NCBI GenBank assembly: GCA_002840435.1
Contig: PHAT01000002.1
Coordinates: forward strand, 328,696 to 392,695
Length of the DNA: 64,000 bases
Origin: Deltaproteobacteria bacterium HGW-Deltaproteobacteria-6
Lineage (GTDB): Bacteria > Desulfobacterota > Syntrophia > Syntrophales > Smithellaceae
Direction: 5' to 3'
A program made the translations under genes and the position numbers. Of this stretch, positions 56,001 through 63,827 are shown piece by piece. Position 1 is the first letter of the stretch; every line of letters begins with the position of its first letter. The notes beneath the pieces were generated by a model that did no database searches, was not told where the DNA came from, and was given only the letters and a program-made list of their open reading frames with translations.

Positions 56001-57467
56001 GCGTCCTGCTCGCCCCGCACGCATGAAGGATTGTTCCAGGAAAACTGCGAGAAGGCCGGCCTCAACCGGTATCTGTTCGAGATGGCCAATATTCGCGACC
56101 AGAATTCCTGGGTGCATATGCACGAACCGGAGAAAGCCACCGAGAAAGCAAAAGATCTGCTGAGAATGGCTGTGGCCAAGGCTCAGTATCTGAAACCTTT
56201 AAAACCCGGACAGCTGTCCGTCAACCATCAGGCGTTGATTATCGGAGGCGGTTTGGCAGGCATTGCTGCGGCTTTGTCGCTCGCCGATCAGGGATTTGCC
56301 TCTACGATCATTGAAAAAGAAGATAAACTGGGCGGCAATTATAACCACCTGTATAAGACGCTCGAAGGGCTGGACGCGCGCGCTCACTTGAAAGGTCTGC
56401 TGGAAAAAGTTTACAAGAATCCTTTGATCACGGTTGTTACCTCGGCCCATATTGAAAAAATTGAAGGGTTTATCGGAAACTACAAAACCACCGTGAAGGC
56501 TAAAGACGGCGAGAAAGTCTTCGAACATGGCGTGGTTCTGGTGGCGACCGGCGCTTATGAAAACAAACCGAAAGAGTACCTCTATGGTGAAAACGCCAAG
56601 GTGAAATCGCAGCGCGAGCTGGAAACGCTGATTTATGAAAAGGATCCGAAACTGGCTTCCGTGAAAAATATCGTCATGATTCAGTGTGCAGGCAGCCGCG
56701 ACAAGGAAAGACCTTATTGCAGCCGCTACTGCTGCTCCGAAGCGATCAAGAATGCCCTGGAGCTGAAAGCCGCTGATCCATCCCGTGACATCACGATCCT
56801 TTACCGCGATATCCGGACCTTCGCGTTCAAGGAAGACTATTACAAGAAAGCCAGGGAAGCGAATATCAAATTCATTTCTTATGAAGAAAACCGCAAACCG
56901 GAAGTAGTTGCAGCGGGCGATAAGGTGGAAGTGAAAGTCCTGGATCCGATCCTTAATGAGAACGTAACGCTGCCCGCTGATGTCGTGGCCCTGAGCATCG
57001 GTGTTGTGCCGAATCCGGAAAACGCAGCCATCGGTCAGATGCTGAAAGTACCCACCAACCAGGACGGCTTCTTCCTGGAAGCGCATGTCAAACTGCGCCC
57101 GGTCGATTTCCAGACGGATGGTGTGTTCATGTGCGGCATGTCGCATTCGCCCAAGTTCAGCGATGAGACGATTACCCAGGCTAACGCCGCCGTTTCGCGC
57201 GCCTGTCTGGTCTTAAGTCTTGATTTCATCGAGGCGGAAGGGAAAACCGCTTATGTGAATAAAGAAAGATGTTCGGCCTGCGGACTTTGCGAGATCAACT
57301 GTCCCTACAGCGCGATTCGCGTGAACGTTGCCGAAGGTTGCGCAGAAGTCAATGCCGTTCTTTGCAAAGGCTGCGGTGTCTGTACAGCGTCCTGCCGCAT
57401 GAACGCGGTGGATTTAAACGGATTCAACAACGAAGAAGTGCTGGCACAGATATTTAATTTAAACTAA
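53040..57467 (+). CDS. hdrA: HdrA-NfnB/GltD-HdrA fusion flavoprotein
   Basis: 1475 residues, GTG start with a GAGG site. First HdrA: FAD fold VVGAGIAGIQASLDLANSG (about 14-32), cluster Cys FPTNDCSACILSPK, ferredoxin CTGCGDCANVCP (about 110). Then an inserted GltD/NfnB-like block, about 150-570: two-cluster motif CKANCPTHISVQGY with CGRVCNHPCETAC, FAD loop VVGAGPSGLTCAYYLA, NAD(P) loop AVIGGGNVAMDAVR. The first HdrA resumes at CLACGICSECYQC (about 630). A second HdrA begins near 925 (VFVCHCGINIGG), has its own FAD loop IIGGGLAGIAAALSLA and ends with two ferredoxin motifs CSACGLCEINCP and CKGCGVCTASCR. Expected bifurcating core of the complex encoded by the following genes. Confidence 0.93.
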   Translation: MVKDNEKVGAVMVVGAGIAGIQASLDLANSGMKVYLVENGISIGGVMAQLDKTFPTNDCSACILSPKLVEVGRHPNVTIKTRRTVESVEGEPGKFKVKLTSAPRYVNLDKCTGCGDCANVCPITVKAAFNGDLSERKAIYRHFPQAIPSGFAIDKLGTSPCKANCPTHISVQGYVALIADGKYKEALKLIKQDNPFPIVCGRVCNHPCETACMRGKVEDPIDIMHLKQFVADLDMNSETRYMPEKKPSKGKKVAVVGAGPSGLTCAYYLAIEGYDVEVFEALPVAGGWMAVGIPEYRLPKKVLNAEIKVIEDLGVKIHLNTKIGKDISFDKLKSDFAATFIGCGTMKSSKLNIPDEDMQGVIHGVDYLMQINLGKKVSLGDKVAVIGGGNVAMDAVRTAVRTGSKNVFILYRRTRAEMPAAPEEIEEAIEEGVEMKFLVAPKRVVGKDGKVTGIECTRMELGEPDKSGRRRPIEIKGSEFIVECDSIVPAIGQEADLSFITKESGVSINKWNNVDYDEITYATNVAGVFSGGDVVTGPQTVVKAVFAGKEAAKSIDLYLQGLDMKAGREKDWTKDLADKADVSNVPKVPREKYPLMKPADRKTNFQEVGIGFNEAQAIAEANRCLACGICSECYQCVDACVAKAIDHEMKIEEETIEVGAVIASPGFEIFDASKRGEYGYGIYKNVVTALQFERILSASGPFFGHVQRISDGKEPKKVAFIQCVGSRDVSCENSWCSSVCCMYATKEAIIGKEHAKGLEPTIFYMDIRAHGKDFDRFVNRAKDEYGIRYIRSMPSSIKEMQQTNNLLIKYVNQDGSFTEEEFDMVVLSVGLMPPKEAKKLSASLGIELEGHGFCKTSLENPVQTSRPGVFVCGAFGGPKDIPETVMEASAAAACAEGMLAGKRGTMITPVENPEEKDMRGQGVRTGVFVCHCGINIGGVVNVPEVRDFAATLPTVVYTADNLFTCSQDTAVKMAEVIKEKNLTRVVVASCSPRTHEGLFQENCEKAGLNRYLFEMANIRDQNSWVHMHEPEKATEKAKDLLRMAVAKAQYLKPLKPGQLSVNHQALIIGGGLAGIAAALSLADQGFASTIIEKEDKLGGNYNHLYKTLEGLDARAHLKGLLEKVYKNPLITVVTSAHIEKIEGFIGNYKTTVKAKDGEKVFEHGVVLVATGAYENKPKEYLYGENAKVKSQRELETLIYEKDPKLASVKNIVMIQCAGSRDKERPYCSRYCCSEAIKNALELKAADPSRDITILYRDIRTFAFKEDYYKKAREANIKFISYEENRKPEVVAAGDKVEVKVLDPILNENVTLPADVVALSIGVVPNPENAAIGQMLKVPTNQDGFFLEAHVKLRPVDFQTDGVFMCGMSHSPKFSDETITQANAAVSRACLVLSLDFIEAEGKTAYVNKERCSACGLCEINCPYSAIRVNVAEGCAEVNAVLCKGCGVCTASCRMNAVDLNGFNNEEVLAQIFNLN

Positions 57468-57512
57468 AGGTAGGCGGCTGATAAAACCGCATTGCTGATG
57501 GAAGGAGAATAT

Positions 57513-57953
57513 ATGGCTGAAAGTTTAGCAAACAAGGAATGGGAACCGAAATTCGTTGCCATTGTCTGCAACTGGTGTACTTACGCGGGAGCCGATCTGG
57601 CGGGTATCAGCAGAATTCAGTATCCGACAAATGTCCGCATCATCCGCGTTCCCTGCACGGGAAGAATAAATCCTTTTTATATCGTGAAGGCCCTGCAGAC
57701 CGGAGCCGACGGCGTTCTGGTTTCGGGTTGACACCCGGGTGAATGCCACTATATCTCAGGAAATCTGGTGGCGCGGCGCAAGTTTGCGACGTTAAAAAGT
57801 TTCCTGAACTACATCGGTGTGGAAGGCGACAGAACCATATTTACATGGGTTTCCGCATCCGAAGGCGACAGATGGGCACAGGTTATCAAAGGGGCTACGG
57901 AAAAAATAAAGGCACTGGGACCGGCCAAAAAGATGATTAAGACAATTGGTTAG
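57513..57953 (+). CDS. MvhD/FlxD iron-sulfur protein with selenocysteine
   Basis: 146 residues from ATG 57513 (GGAAGGAGAATAT). The frame is broken by TGA at 57729-57731 but continues in the same frame to 57953. MvhD proteins bind a [2Fe-2S] cluster with Cys in [16 protein letters not shown] and GCHPGDCHY; here the last reads GUHPGECHY, so UGA encodes Sec at a cluster-ligand position, as known for other MvhD/VhuD and BamF-type proteins. It transfers electrons to HdrA. Reading it as a 73-residue protein plus a separate downstream frame would be wrong. Confidence 0.92.
57744..57773 (+). promoter_or_regulatory. Candidate SECIS element of the MvhD-like gene
   Basis: Downstream of the UGA, UGCCAC pairs with GUGGCG, with an inner CAG/CUG pair closing a GAAAU loop that starts with G at base 32 from the UGA; a seven-base bulge lies on the 5' side. 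Position fits a bacterial SECIS. Confidence 0.45.
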
Positions 57954-57995
57954 TCTGATTAAAGATAATAATAAATAAACGGGGAAATCATCACT

Positions 57996-58085
57996 GTGGA
58001 AAACATCGAAACAAAATTGCGGGAAGAAGCAAAAAGGCTGCTTTTGGAAAAGAAGGCCGGTACACGATCTGATCATGGCTCATAA
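57996..58085 (+). pseudogene. N-terminal remnant of the FlxC-like gene
   Basis: GTG at 57996 (GGGGAAATCATCACT leader) encodes MENIETKLREEAKRLLLEKK, which matches the usual N-terminus of this 4Fe-4S protein family, but after nine further codons it stops at TAA 58083-58085. The next frame (+1) carries the rest of the protein. About 40-50 expected residues between these parts are absent, so a frame-disrupting internal deletion (or assembly error) seems to have split the gene. Confidence 0.55.
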
Positions 58086-58881
58086 GAATTCACAGAAGCG
58101 CGTAAAACCCGAAGACCGGAAGAAAAAGGTCGTAGGCGTTGTCGCCCGCGGCTGCACGACCCGATCGCTCATCATTCATCTTCAGGAAAGACAGTATGAA
58201 CGGGAAGACGTTTGCATTATCGGCGTTCCCTGCGACGGCTATGTGGACGGCAAAGGACTGAAAGTCAAGATTGGCGGGGCGGACATTGCGGACGGATCGA
58301 TCGACGGCGGCCAGATCAACATGAAGACATCTGACGGTGACAAAACCGTCGCCCTCAAGGATGTGCTGGCGGAGTGCTGTGTGACCTGCCGTTTCAATAA
58401 CCCGATTATTTCCGATGTCATGATCGGATCGCCCGCTCCCGCGATGAATCCGGATGCGGAATACAATGACGTCAAAGAATTCGAAGCCAAAGATATGGAA
58501 GAACGCTGGGCTTATTTCACCAAGGAAATGGAAAAATGCATGCGCTGCAACGCCTGCCGTCAGGCCTGTCCGTCCTGTTATTGCCCGGTTTGCTTTGTTG
58601 AACAGAGTCAGCCGCAGTGGGTGGGCATCGGTGAAGACAAGAGCGATACGCAGGTGTTTCAGTTTATGCGCCTGTATCATATGGTCGGCCGCTGCGTCGA
58701 TTGCGGGTCCTGTGTTTCCGTCTGCCCGATGGGCGTTGATCTGCGCAAGTTCCTCAAGAAGATCGACAAAGATGGCTGGGAAATGTTCGGCAACCGCGCG
58801 GGTTCCAGCATGGAAGATATGCCGCCTTTGGGCAAATATGACGAACATCACGATAAACAAGATTTTATCTACAACCCATAA
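58075..58881 (+). CDS. FlxC-like 4Fe-4S electron-transfer protein, N-terminally shortened
   Basis: 268 residues if begun at the ATG at 58075, which has no good ribosome site. Early part VVGVVARGCTTRSLIIHLQE with a Cys-containing CIIGVPCDG is typical of the FrhB/FlxC-like proteins in flx and bam clusters; then CVTCRFNN, and two ferredoxin motifs CMRCNACRQACPSC and CVDCGSCVSVCPMG near the end. The frame is open upstream to 57979 (…PVHDLI before the ATG) and the normal start seems to have been in the remnant described just before. It passes electrons between MvhD/Hdr and the Flx proteins. Confidence 0.8.
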   Translation: MAHKNSQKRVKPEDRKKKVVGVVARGCTTRSLIIHLQERQYEREDVCIIGVPCDGYVDGKGLKVKIGGADIADGSIDGGQINMKTSDGDKTVALKDVLAECCVTCRFNNPIISDVMIGSPAPAMNPDAEYNDVKEFEAKDMEERWAYFTKEMEKCMRCNACRQACPSCYCPVCFVEQSQPQWVGIGEDKSDTQVFQFMRLYHMVGRCVDCGSCVSVCPMGVDLRKFLKKIDKDGWEMFGNRAGSSMEDMPPLGKYDEHHDKQDFIYNP

Positions 58882-58905
58882 TTCGTTTGAGATGATGGAG
58901 TTTAC

Positions 58906-59433
58906 ATGGAAACTTTTCTGGAAGAAGTAAACAAAAAGATTCACGGTGTGCCGTTGCAGGCCTGTTATCACTGCCGGAAGTGCACGGCCGGTTGTCCCAC
59001 TGCGTCGCACATGGAATATAACCCCAACAAGGTTATTAAAATGATTCAGAACGGCCAGAAGGACAAGGTCCTGAACAGTTCGACGATCTGGCTTTGCCTG
59101 TCTTGCGAAACCTGCATCACGCGCTGCCCCAATAAGGTTGATATTGCCCGTATGATGGATGTCCTCAGACAGATGGCCATCGAATCGGGTGTTGGCGCTC
59201 ACGAGAAGAATATTTTGAAGTTCCATCAGGCATTTCTTGCCGGAATCAAACGCGGCGGGCGCATCAATGAACCCATGATGATGGCTCAGTACAAACTCTC
59301 GTCGGGAGATTTCTTCTCGGATGTTACATTGGCTCCGGGTATGTTCCTGAAAGGCAAATTGTCGCTTTTATCTCCGCGGACAAAGGATATGAAATCGGTT
59401 AAAAGTATTTTTGAGAAAACGAATAGCATATAA
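58906..59433 (+). CDS. hdrC: Heterodisulfide reductase-like subunit C
   Basis: 175 residues. Two [4Fe-4S] motifs, CYHCRKCTAGCP and CLSCETCITRCP, are exactly of the HdrC type; the rest is helical. Links HdrA to HdrB. Directly follows the FlxC-like gene (24 bases) within the same transcript. Confidence 0.92.
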   Translation: METFLEEVNKKIHGVPLQACYHCRKCTAGCPTASHMEYNPNKVIKMIQNGQKDKVLNSSTIWLCLSCETCITRCPNKVDIARMMDVLRQMAIESGVGAHEKNILKFHQAFLAGIKRGGRINEPMMMAQYKLSSGDFFSDVTLAPGMFLKGKLSLLSPRTKDMKSVKSIFEKTNSI

Positions 59434-59507
59434 ATGATGAATGTTTCGCATCAAGCCTTAAAGGGCCTGATGCAAAGAAGTAACAAGTATAGAAGGAGGC
59501 TACTCTC

Positions 59508-60356
59508 TTGAAAGTTTCATATTATCCGGGCTGCTCGCTGCATGCGACGGGAAAAGAATATGATCAGTCCATGAAGGCCATCAGTCGCGCTTTAGGCATT
59601 GAACTTACAGAAGTTGATGATTGGTCCTGCTGCGGAGCATCATCCGCTCACAGCACCAATTTTGATTTGTCCATTGCCCTCTCGGCGCGCAATCTCATCT
59701 CTGCCGAGAAAAACGCAATGGATGTCATGGTGCCCTGTGCCGCCTGTTTCAATCGTTTCAAAATGGCCGAGCATCACTTAAAAGCCGACAAGGACCTCAA
59801 AGCGAAGATTGAAGATGTCGTGGGCGCCAGGTATCAGGGCGGCATTGCCATTCGCAATCCCATTGATATCATCTTCAACGAAATCGGCATTGACACGCTG
59901 GCCGCGAAGGTCGTAAAGCCCTTGACCGGACTCAAGCCTGTTTCTTATTATGGTTGCCTCCTGCTTCGTCCGCCCGAGGTCTGTGAGTTTGAAAACTACG
60001 AAAACCCTTTCATGCTGGATAAGATGATGGGATCGCTCGGCGCTGATGTGAAGAACTGGTCTTACAAGACGGATTGCTGCGGCGGTTCGCTGTCGATCAG
60101 CAAAACAGCCATCGTTGTTGATATGTGCGACAAGCTGATGGGCGCCGCCCGCGAGGCCGGAGCCAACTGTGTCGTGACAGCCTGTCCGCTTTGCATGGCC
60201 AACTTGGATATGCGGCCTTCAAGTGGTTTAAAGCTGCCGGTATTTTATTTTTCAGAATTGATTTCACTGGCTATGGGCCTTCCCGGATCGGCGGAAACTT
60301 TCAAGTCGCACATGTTTGATCCTCAGCCGCTTTTGAGCCAGTTACAGTTGATTTAA
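59508..60356 (+). CDS. hdrB: Heterodisulfide reductase-like subunit B
   Basis: 282 residues, TTG start with a strong AGAAGGAGGCTACTCTC site. Two CCG domains: WSCCGASSAH with PCAACFNRF, and YYGCLLLRPPEVC, TDCCGG, CPLCMANLD. These Cys-rich motifs bind the non-cubane [4Fe-4S] pair that reduces a disulfide in HdrB. With no methanogen cofactor in this lineage, the natural substrate is unknown (DsrC-type trisulfide or another disulfide). Confidence 0.93.
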   Translation: MKVSYYPGCSLHATGKEYDQSMKAISRALGIELTEVDDWSCCGASSAHSTNFDLSIALSARNLISAEKNAMDVMVPCAACFNRFKMAEHHLKADKDLKAKIEDVVGARYQGGIAIRNPIDIIFNEIGIDTLAAKVVKPLTGLKPVSYYGCLLLRPPEVCEFENYENPFMLDKMMGSLGADVKNWSYKTDCCGGSLSISKTAIVVDMCDKLMGAAREAGANCVVTACPLCMANLDMRPSSGLKLPVFYFSELISLAMGLPGSAETFKSHMFDPQPLLSQLQLI

Positions 60357-60430
60357 TAAATCGATCAGTTGACTATACCTGACGTTTTTGAAGTGTAAAT
60401 GTTGGAGAAAATTCTAAATTAGGGACAATT

Positions 60431-61453
60431 ATGGAAAAACGTTTGATCAAAAAAGATGCACTAGCGGGCATTGCCAAGAAAATGGCCGGAGATTTCCTGG
60501 TTTGGGCGCCGGTAAAAAAAGAAGACAACGTTCTTTTTGAACCCCTCCAGAAGGACGGCGAACCATATTTTGCGTATTTGAATTCAAAGAACGCGCCGAA
60601 AAATGTTTTTTTCCCGCACACGGAAGCCATGATGAAATTTACCCGCACGGAAAAAGGCATGGTATTTTCGTCAGAGGAGAACAAGGCCGATCAGTCGGTT
60701 TTGTTCGGTGTGCGCCCCTGTGATGCACACAGCTTTGCACTGCTGGATAAGCTTTTCGACCAGGAAAAATATCAGGATGCTTATTACGTTGCCAAACGGC
60801 AGAACACAACGGTCATATCGATTGCCTGTGTGAAACCGCCTTACGCAACTTGTTTCTGCACATCGGTCGACGGAGCGCCCGTGTCATCCGATGGCGCTGA
60901 TGTTTTGCTGACGGACATCGGCAGCGACTATCTGGTGGAGCTGGTTACCTCCAAGGGGGAAAAACTGGCCAAGTACTTCGGCGACACCAAAGCCGACGCC
61001 GCCGCCGAGACCAGGAAAGATGAAATCGCGGCCAAGGCTGCCGACGCGATAAAATCCAAGATTCCCGCTCACGAAGTCAAGCCGATCCTGGATGTCAATT
61101 TCGATAATCCTTTCTGGAACACGATTCATGGCAAGTGCCTGGCTTGCGGAACCTGCACCTATATGTGCCCCACCTGCCATTGCTTTGATATCAGCGATGA
61201 AGTCAAAGGTGCGGATGGCATTCGCCTTCGTTCCTGGGATTCCTGCATGTTTCCGCTTTTCACGAAGGAAACATCGGGTCACAATCCCCGTCCTTCCCAG
61301 AAGGAAAGATGGCGCCAGCGCACGATGCACAAGTTTAAATATTATGTGGACAACTTCAACGCCATTGCCTGCGTCGGTTGCGGCCGTTGCGTAATGTCTT
61401 GTCCCGTGAATATAGACATTCGTAAAGTTGTTGAAGATATTTCAAAATTATAA
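60431..61453 (+). CDS. flxB: FlxB-like iron-sulfur protein (anaerobic sulfite reductase A-like)
   Basis: 340 residues. N-terminal two-thirds resemble AsrA/hydrogenase beta proteins (FGVRPCDAHSFALLDKLF; Cys group around ATCFCTS), followed by two ferredoxin motifs CLACGTCTYMCPTC and CVGCGRCVMSCP. Works with FlxA to move electrons from NADH into the Hdr unit. Confidence 0.9.
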   Translation: MEKRLIKKDALAGIAKKMAGDFLVWAPVKKEDNVLFEPLQKDGEPYFAYLNSKNAPKNVFFPHTEAMMKFTRTEKGMVFSSEENKADQSVLFGVRPCDAHSFALLDKLFDQEKYQDAYYVAKRQNTTVISIACVKPPYATCFCTSVDGAPVSSDGADVLLTDIGSDYLVELVTSKGEKLAKYFGDTKADAAAETRKDEIAAKAADAIKSKIPAHEVKPILDVNFDNPFWNTIHGKCLACGTCTYMCPTCHCFDISDEVKGADGIRLRSWDSCMFPLFTKETSGHNPRPSQKERWRQRTMHKFKYYVDNFNAIACVGCGRCVMSCPVNIDIRKVVEDISKL

Positions 61454-61467
61454 TCAGGGAGTTCGTA

Positions 61468-62307
61468 ATGCAAAACCCGTATATTCCTTATCCTGTCATT
61501 GTGGATAAAATCATTACTGAGGTCGATACCAAAGACATCAAAACGTTTCGTTTTAAGTTCGTCAACCCGGAAGATGAACAGAAATATGCTTACATTCCCG
61601 GTCAGTTTGGTGAACTCTCCATTTACGGTAAAGGCGAGTCGCCCATCGGTATCGCTTCTTCTCCGACGCAAAAAGGTTATGTTGAATTCACCGTGCAGAA
61701 AGCCGGCGTGGTCACCCAGGCACTCCATGAAATGGAAGAAGGCGAAGTGATGGGGCTCCGCGGTCCGCTGGGCAATTCCTGGCCGCTGGAATTTCTGGAG
61801 GGAAAGAACATCGTGATTGTTGGCGGTGGTTTCGCTTTCACCACGCTGCGGTCTCTGATCAATTACATGATTTTCGGCGACAACCGGAAGCGTTTCGGTA
61901 ACATTACCGTGATTTACGGTGCAAGAAATCCCGGTCTGCTGCTTTATAAAGATGAATTGATTGAATGGCAGAAAAGGGATGATCTGAATATCAATGTCAC
62001 CGTTGATAAAGGCGACGCCACTTGGAAGGGTAAGGAAGGTTTTGTCCCCGCCGTATGTAAGGAAGTTGCCCCCAGCAAGGAAAATGCGGTGGCTGTGATC
62101 TGCGGTCCTCCGGTGATGATTCGTTTTACGCTGCCGGTATTCTTTGAACTGGGATTCACCAAGGAGAACATCATCAGTTCTCTGGAAATGCGCATGAAGT
62201 GCGGTATCGGCAAGTGCGGCCGATGCAACGTCGGGAGCAAGTATGTCTGCAAGGACGGGCCGGTCTTCTCTCTGGCGGAACTGGATAAGCTGACTCCGGA
62301 ATATTAG
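61468..62307 (+). CDS. flxA: FlxA-like FAD/NAD(H)-binding oxidoreductase
   Basis: 279 residues. Ferredoxin-NADP reductase fold: flavin-binding GQFGELSIYGKGESPIGIAS, NAD-binding IVGGGFAFTTLRSL and CGPPVMIRF, then a C-terminal Cys group MKCGIGKCGRCNVGSKYVC for a [2Fe-2S] cluster as in PyrK and AsrB. This is the NADH entry or exit point of the complex. Last gene before a strong terminator. Confidence 0.93.
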   Translation: MQNPYIPYPVIVDKIITEVDTKDIKTFRFKFVNPEDEQKYAYIPGQFGELSIYGKGESPIGIASSPTQKGYVEFTVQKAGVVTQALHEMEEGEVMGLRGPLGNSWPLEFLEGKNIVIVGGGFAFTTLRSLINYMIFGDNRKRFGNITVIYGARNPGLLLYKDELIEWQKRDDLNINVTVDKGDATWKGKEGFVPAVCKEVAPSKENAVAVICGPPVMIRFTLPVFFELGFTKENIISSLEMRMKCGIGKCGRCNVGSKYVCKDGPVFSLAELDKLTPEY

Positions 62308-62337
62308 AAAGCCCCCAATTCTTTTGATAAGTTGTCT

Positions 62338-62366
62338 AAGGGAACCTGCGGGTTCCCTTTTTTTTG
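62338..62366 (+). terminator. Terminator of the hdr-flx operon
   Basis: AAGGGAACC and GGTTCCCTT form a 9-base stem around TGCG, followed by T8. It closes the transcript beginning at hdrA. Confidence 0.93.
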
Positions 62367-62494
62367 AGGTTGTTGAGAAATATCCGCTAAAAGAGCATCG
62401 TGAAATATATTTGCTGTTTGCTTCTTTATATGTTAGCGAAAACACAAAAAACAATAGGACCGATTAACGATTCATCAATGACGGGAGATATTTA

Positions 62495-63688
62495 ATGTCA
62501 CAAACAGTTACACCGTATCTGGAAATGTCCCAGGCGATTATGGACGCGGGTGGCGAAGCGCTGAAAAAATGTTATCAGTGCGGCACCTGTTCCGGCACTT
62601 GCCCCTGGACGCCCATCACGCATTTTAACATCCGCAAGCTTGTGCGCTTCGGCCAGCTGGGCCTGGATGGTATTGAGGAGTTCATGTGGGGCTGCTCCAC
62701 CTGCAAATTCTGCGTCGAGCGCTGCCCCCGCGGCGTGGAAATCATCGACGTTGTTACGGCCATTCGCAATGTTTACAGCGGCGGCGGCATGCTGCCGCAG
62801 AGTTTGCGGGCCTTTGTCGGATCGCTTTCGGCGCGCGGCAATCCCTGGTCCGGCGATCAATCCAAGCGCAACGACTGGGCCAAGGAAAAATACCCTCTTT
62901 ACACACCGGATAAAGACTATCTGTTCTGGAGCTGCTGCACGGTTTGTTACGATCCCCGCAACAACCGTCTGGCCAAAGCCGCGGCGGAAGTACTAAACCT
63001 GTCGGGCTTGAGTTGGGGGCTGCCTTCGCTTGATGTTAACTGCTGCGGCGAGAGCTTAAAAAAAGTTGGTGATCTGGATCTTTTTGAAAGACTCAAAAAC
63101 AATAATCTGAACTATTTCAAGTCACAGGGTATTTCTAAAATTATTACCGTGTCTCCACACTGCCTGGCGTCCTTCAATAAGGATTACGGCGAGGATTATG
63201 ACGTGCTCCATCTGAGCGAACTGATGGCGAAGTTTGTGGAAGAAGGTAAATTAAAGCCCAAAAAAGATATTGGCGGCGTCAAGGTTACTTACCACGATCC
63301 CTGCTACCTTGGCCGGCACAGCAAAGTTTATGACGCACCGCGTACTGTGCTCAAGTCCATCCCGGGGCTTGAATTTGTCGAGATGGAACGCAACAGCGAA
63401 GAGAGCATGTGCTGCGGCGGCGGCGGCGGCGGATTGTGGATGGAGAAACTGAAAGGCGAGCGTTTAAGCGATCTGAGAATTGAAGAAGCGTTGTCAACCG
63501 GAGCGAAAGTTCTGGCCACGGCCTGTCCGTATTGCATCACCATGTTTGAAGACAGCATCCGGACGCTGAATGCCGATGATCAGATCAAGGTAAAGGATGT
63601 GACGGAGCTTCTTCTGGAGAGTCTGGATATCAGCATCGACGAGCCGGTTGTGGATACGTGCGCCCTCGTGCCACCTTCAGGTGATTAG
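62495..63688 (+). CDS. HdrD-like iron-sulfur protein (HdrC-HdrB fusion)
   Basis: 397 residues. N-terminal ferredoxin motifs CYQCGTCSGTCPWT and CSTCKFCVERCP (HdrC-like) fused to two CCG domains: SCCTVCYDP with VNCCGES, and HDPCYLGRH, SMCCGGGGGG, CPYCITMF. The HdrD fold is complete. The last few codons (ALVPPSGD) lie inside an inverted repeat (63663-63744), so the C-terminus may have been altered by that element. Starts a second cluster: an HdrA-like gene follows. Confidence 0.9.
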   Translation: MSQTVTPYLEMSQAIMDAGGEALKKCYQCGTCSGTCPWTPITHFNIRKLVRFGQLGLDGIEEFMWGCSTCKFCVERCPRGVEIIDVVTAIRNVYSGGGMLPQSLRAFVGSLSARGNPWSGDQSKRNDWAKEKYPLYTPDKDYLFWSCCTVCYDPRNNRLAKAAAEVLNLSGLSWGLPSLDVNCCGESLKKVGDLDLFERLKNNNLNYFKSQGISKIITVSPHCLASFNKDYGEDYDVLHLSELMAKFVEEGKLKPKKDIGGVKVTYHDPCYLGRHSKVYDAPRTVLKSIPGLEFVEMERNSEESMCCGGGGGGLWMEKLKGERLSDLRIEEALSTGAKVLATACPYCITMFEDSIRTLNADDQIKVKDVTELLLESLDISIDEPVVDTCALVPPSGD

Positions 63689-63744
63689 TGCACATGCGGT
63701 ATCGCGTCACCTCGCGTCACCTTTAGGTGATCAGGTCACGAGGG
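63663..63744. repeat. Inverted repeat overlapping the end of the HdrD-like gene
   Basis: CCCTCGTG (63663-63670) and CACGAGGG (63737-63744) are the ends of an 82-base element with internal CACCTTCAGGTGATTAG and CACCTTTAGGTGATCAGG copies. The stop codon of the preceding gene lies inside. Similar sequence is found near 23766-23810. Confidence 0.6.
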
Positions 63745-63827
63745 GCTGAAGGTTAGAAACGGTATCTGGTCTTTATGAAAAATTACATCATCAGGATGAT
63801 GTGGAAGTAAAAAAGGTAGGAGAGTGT

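Noticed and set aside
57768-57953. Separate small gene after the MvhD stop
   Set aside because: It is the continuation of MvhD past a UGA read as selenocysteine, in the same frame.
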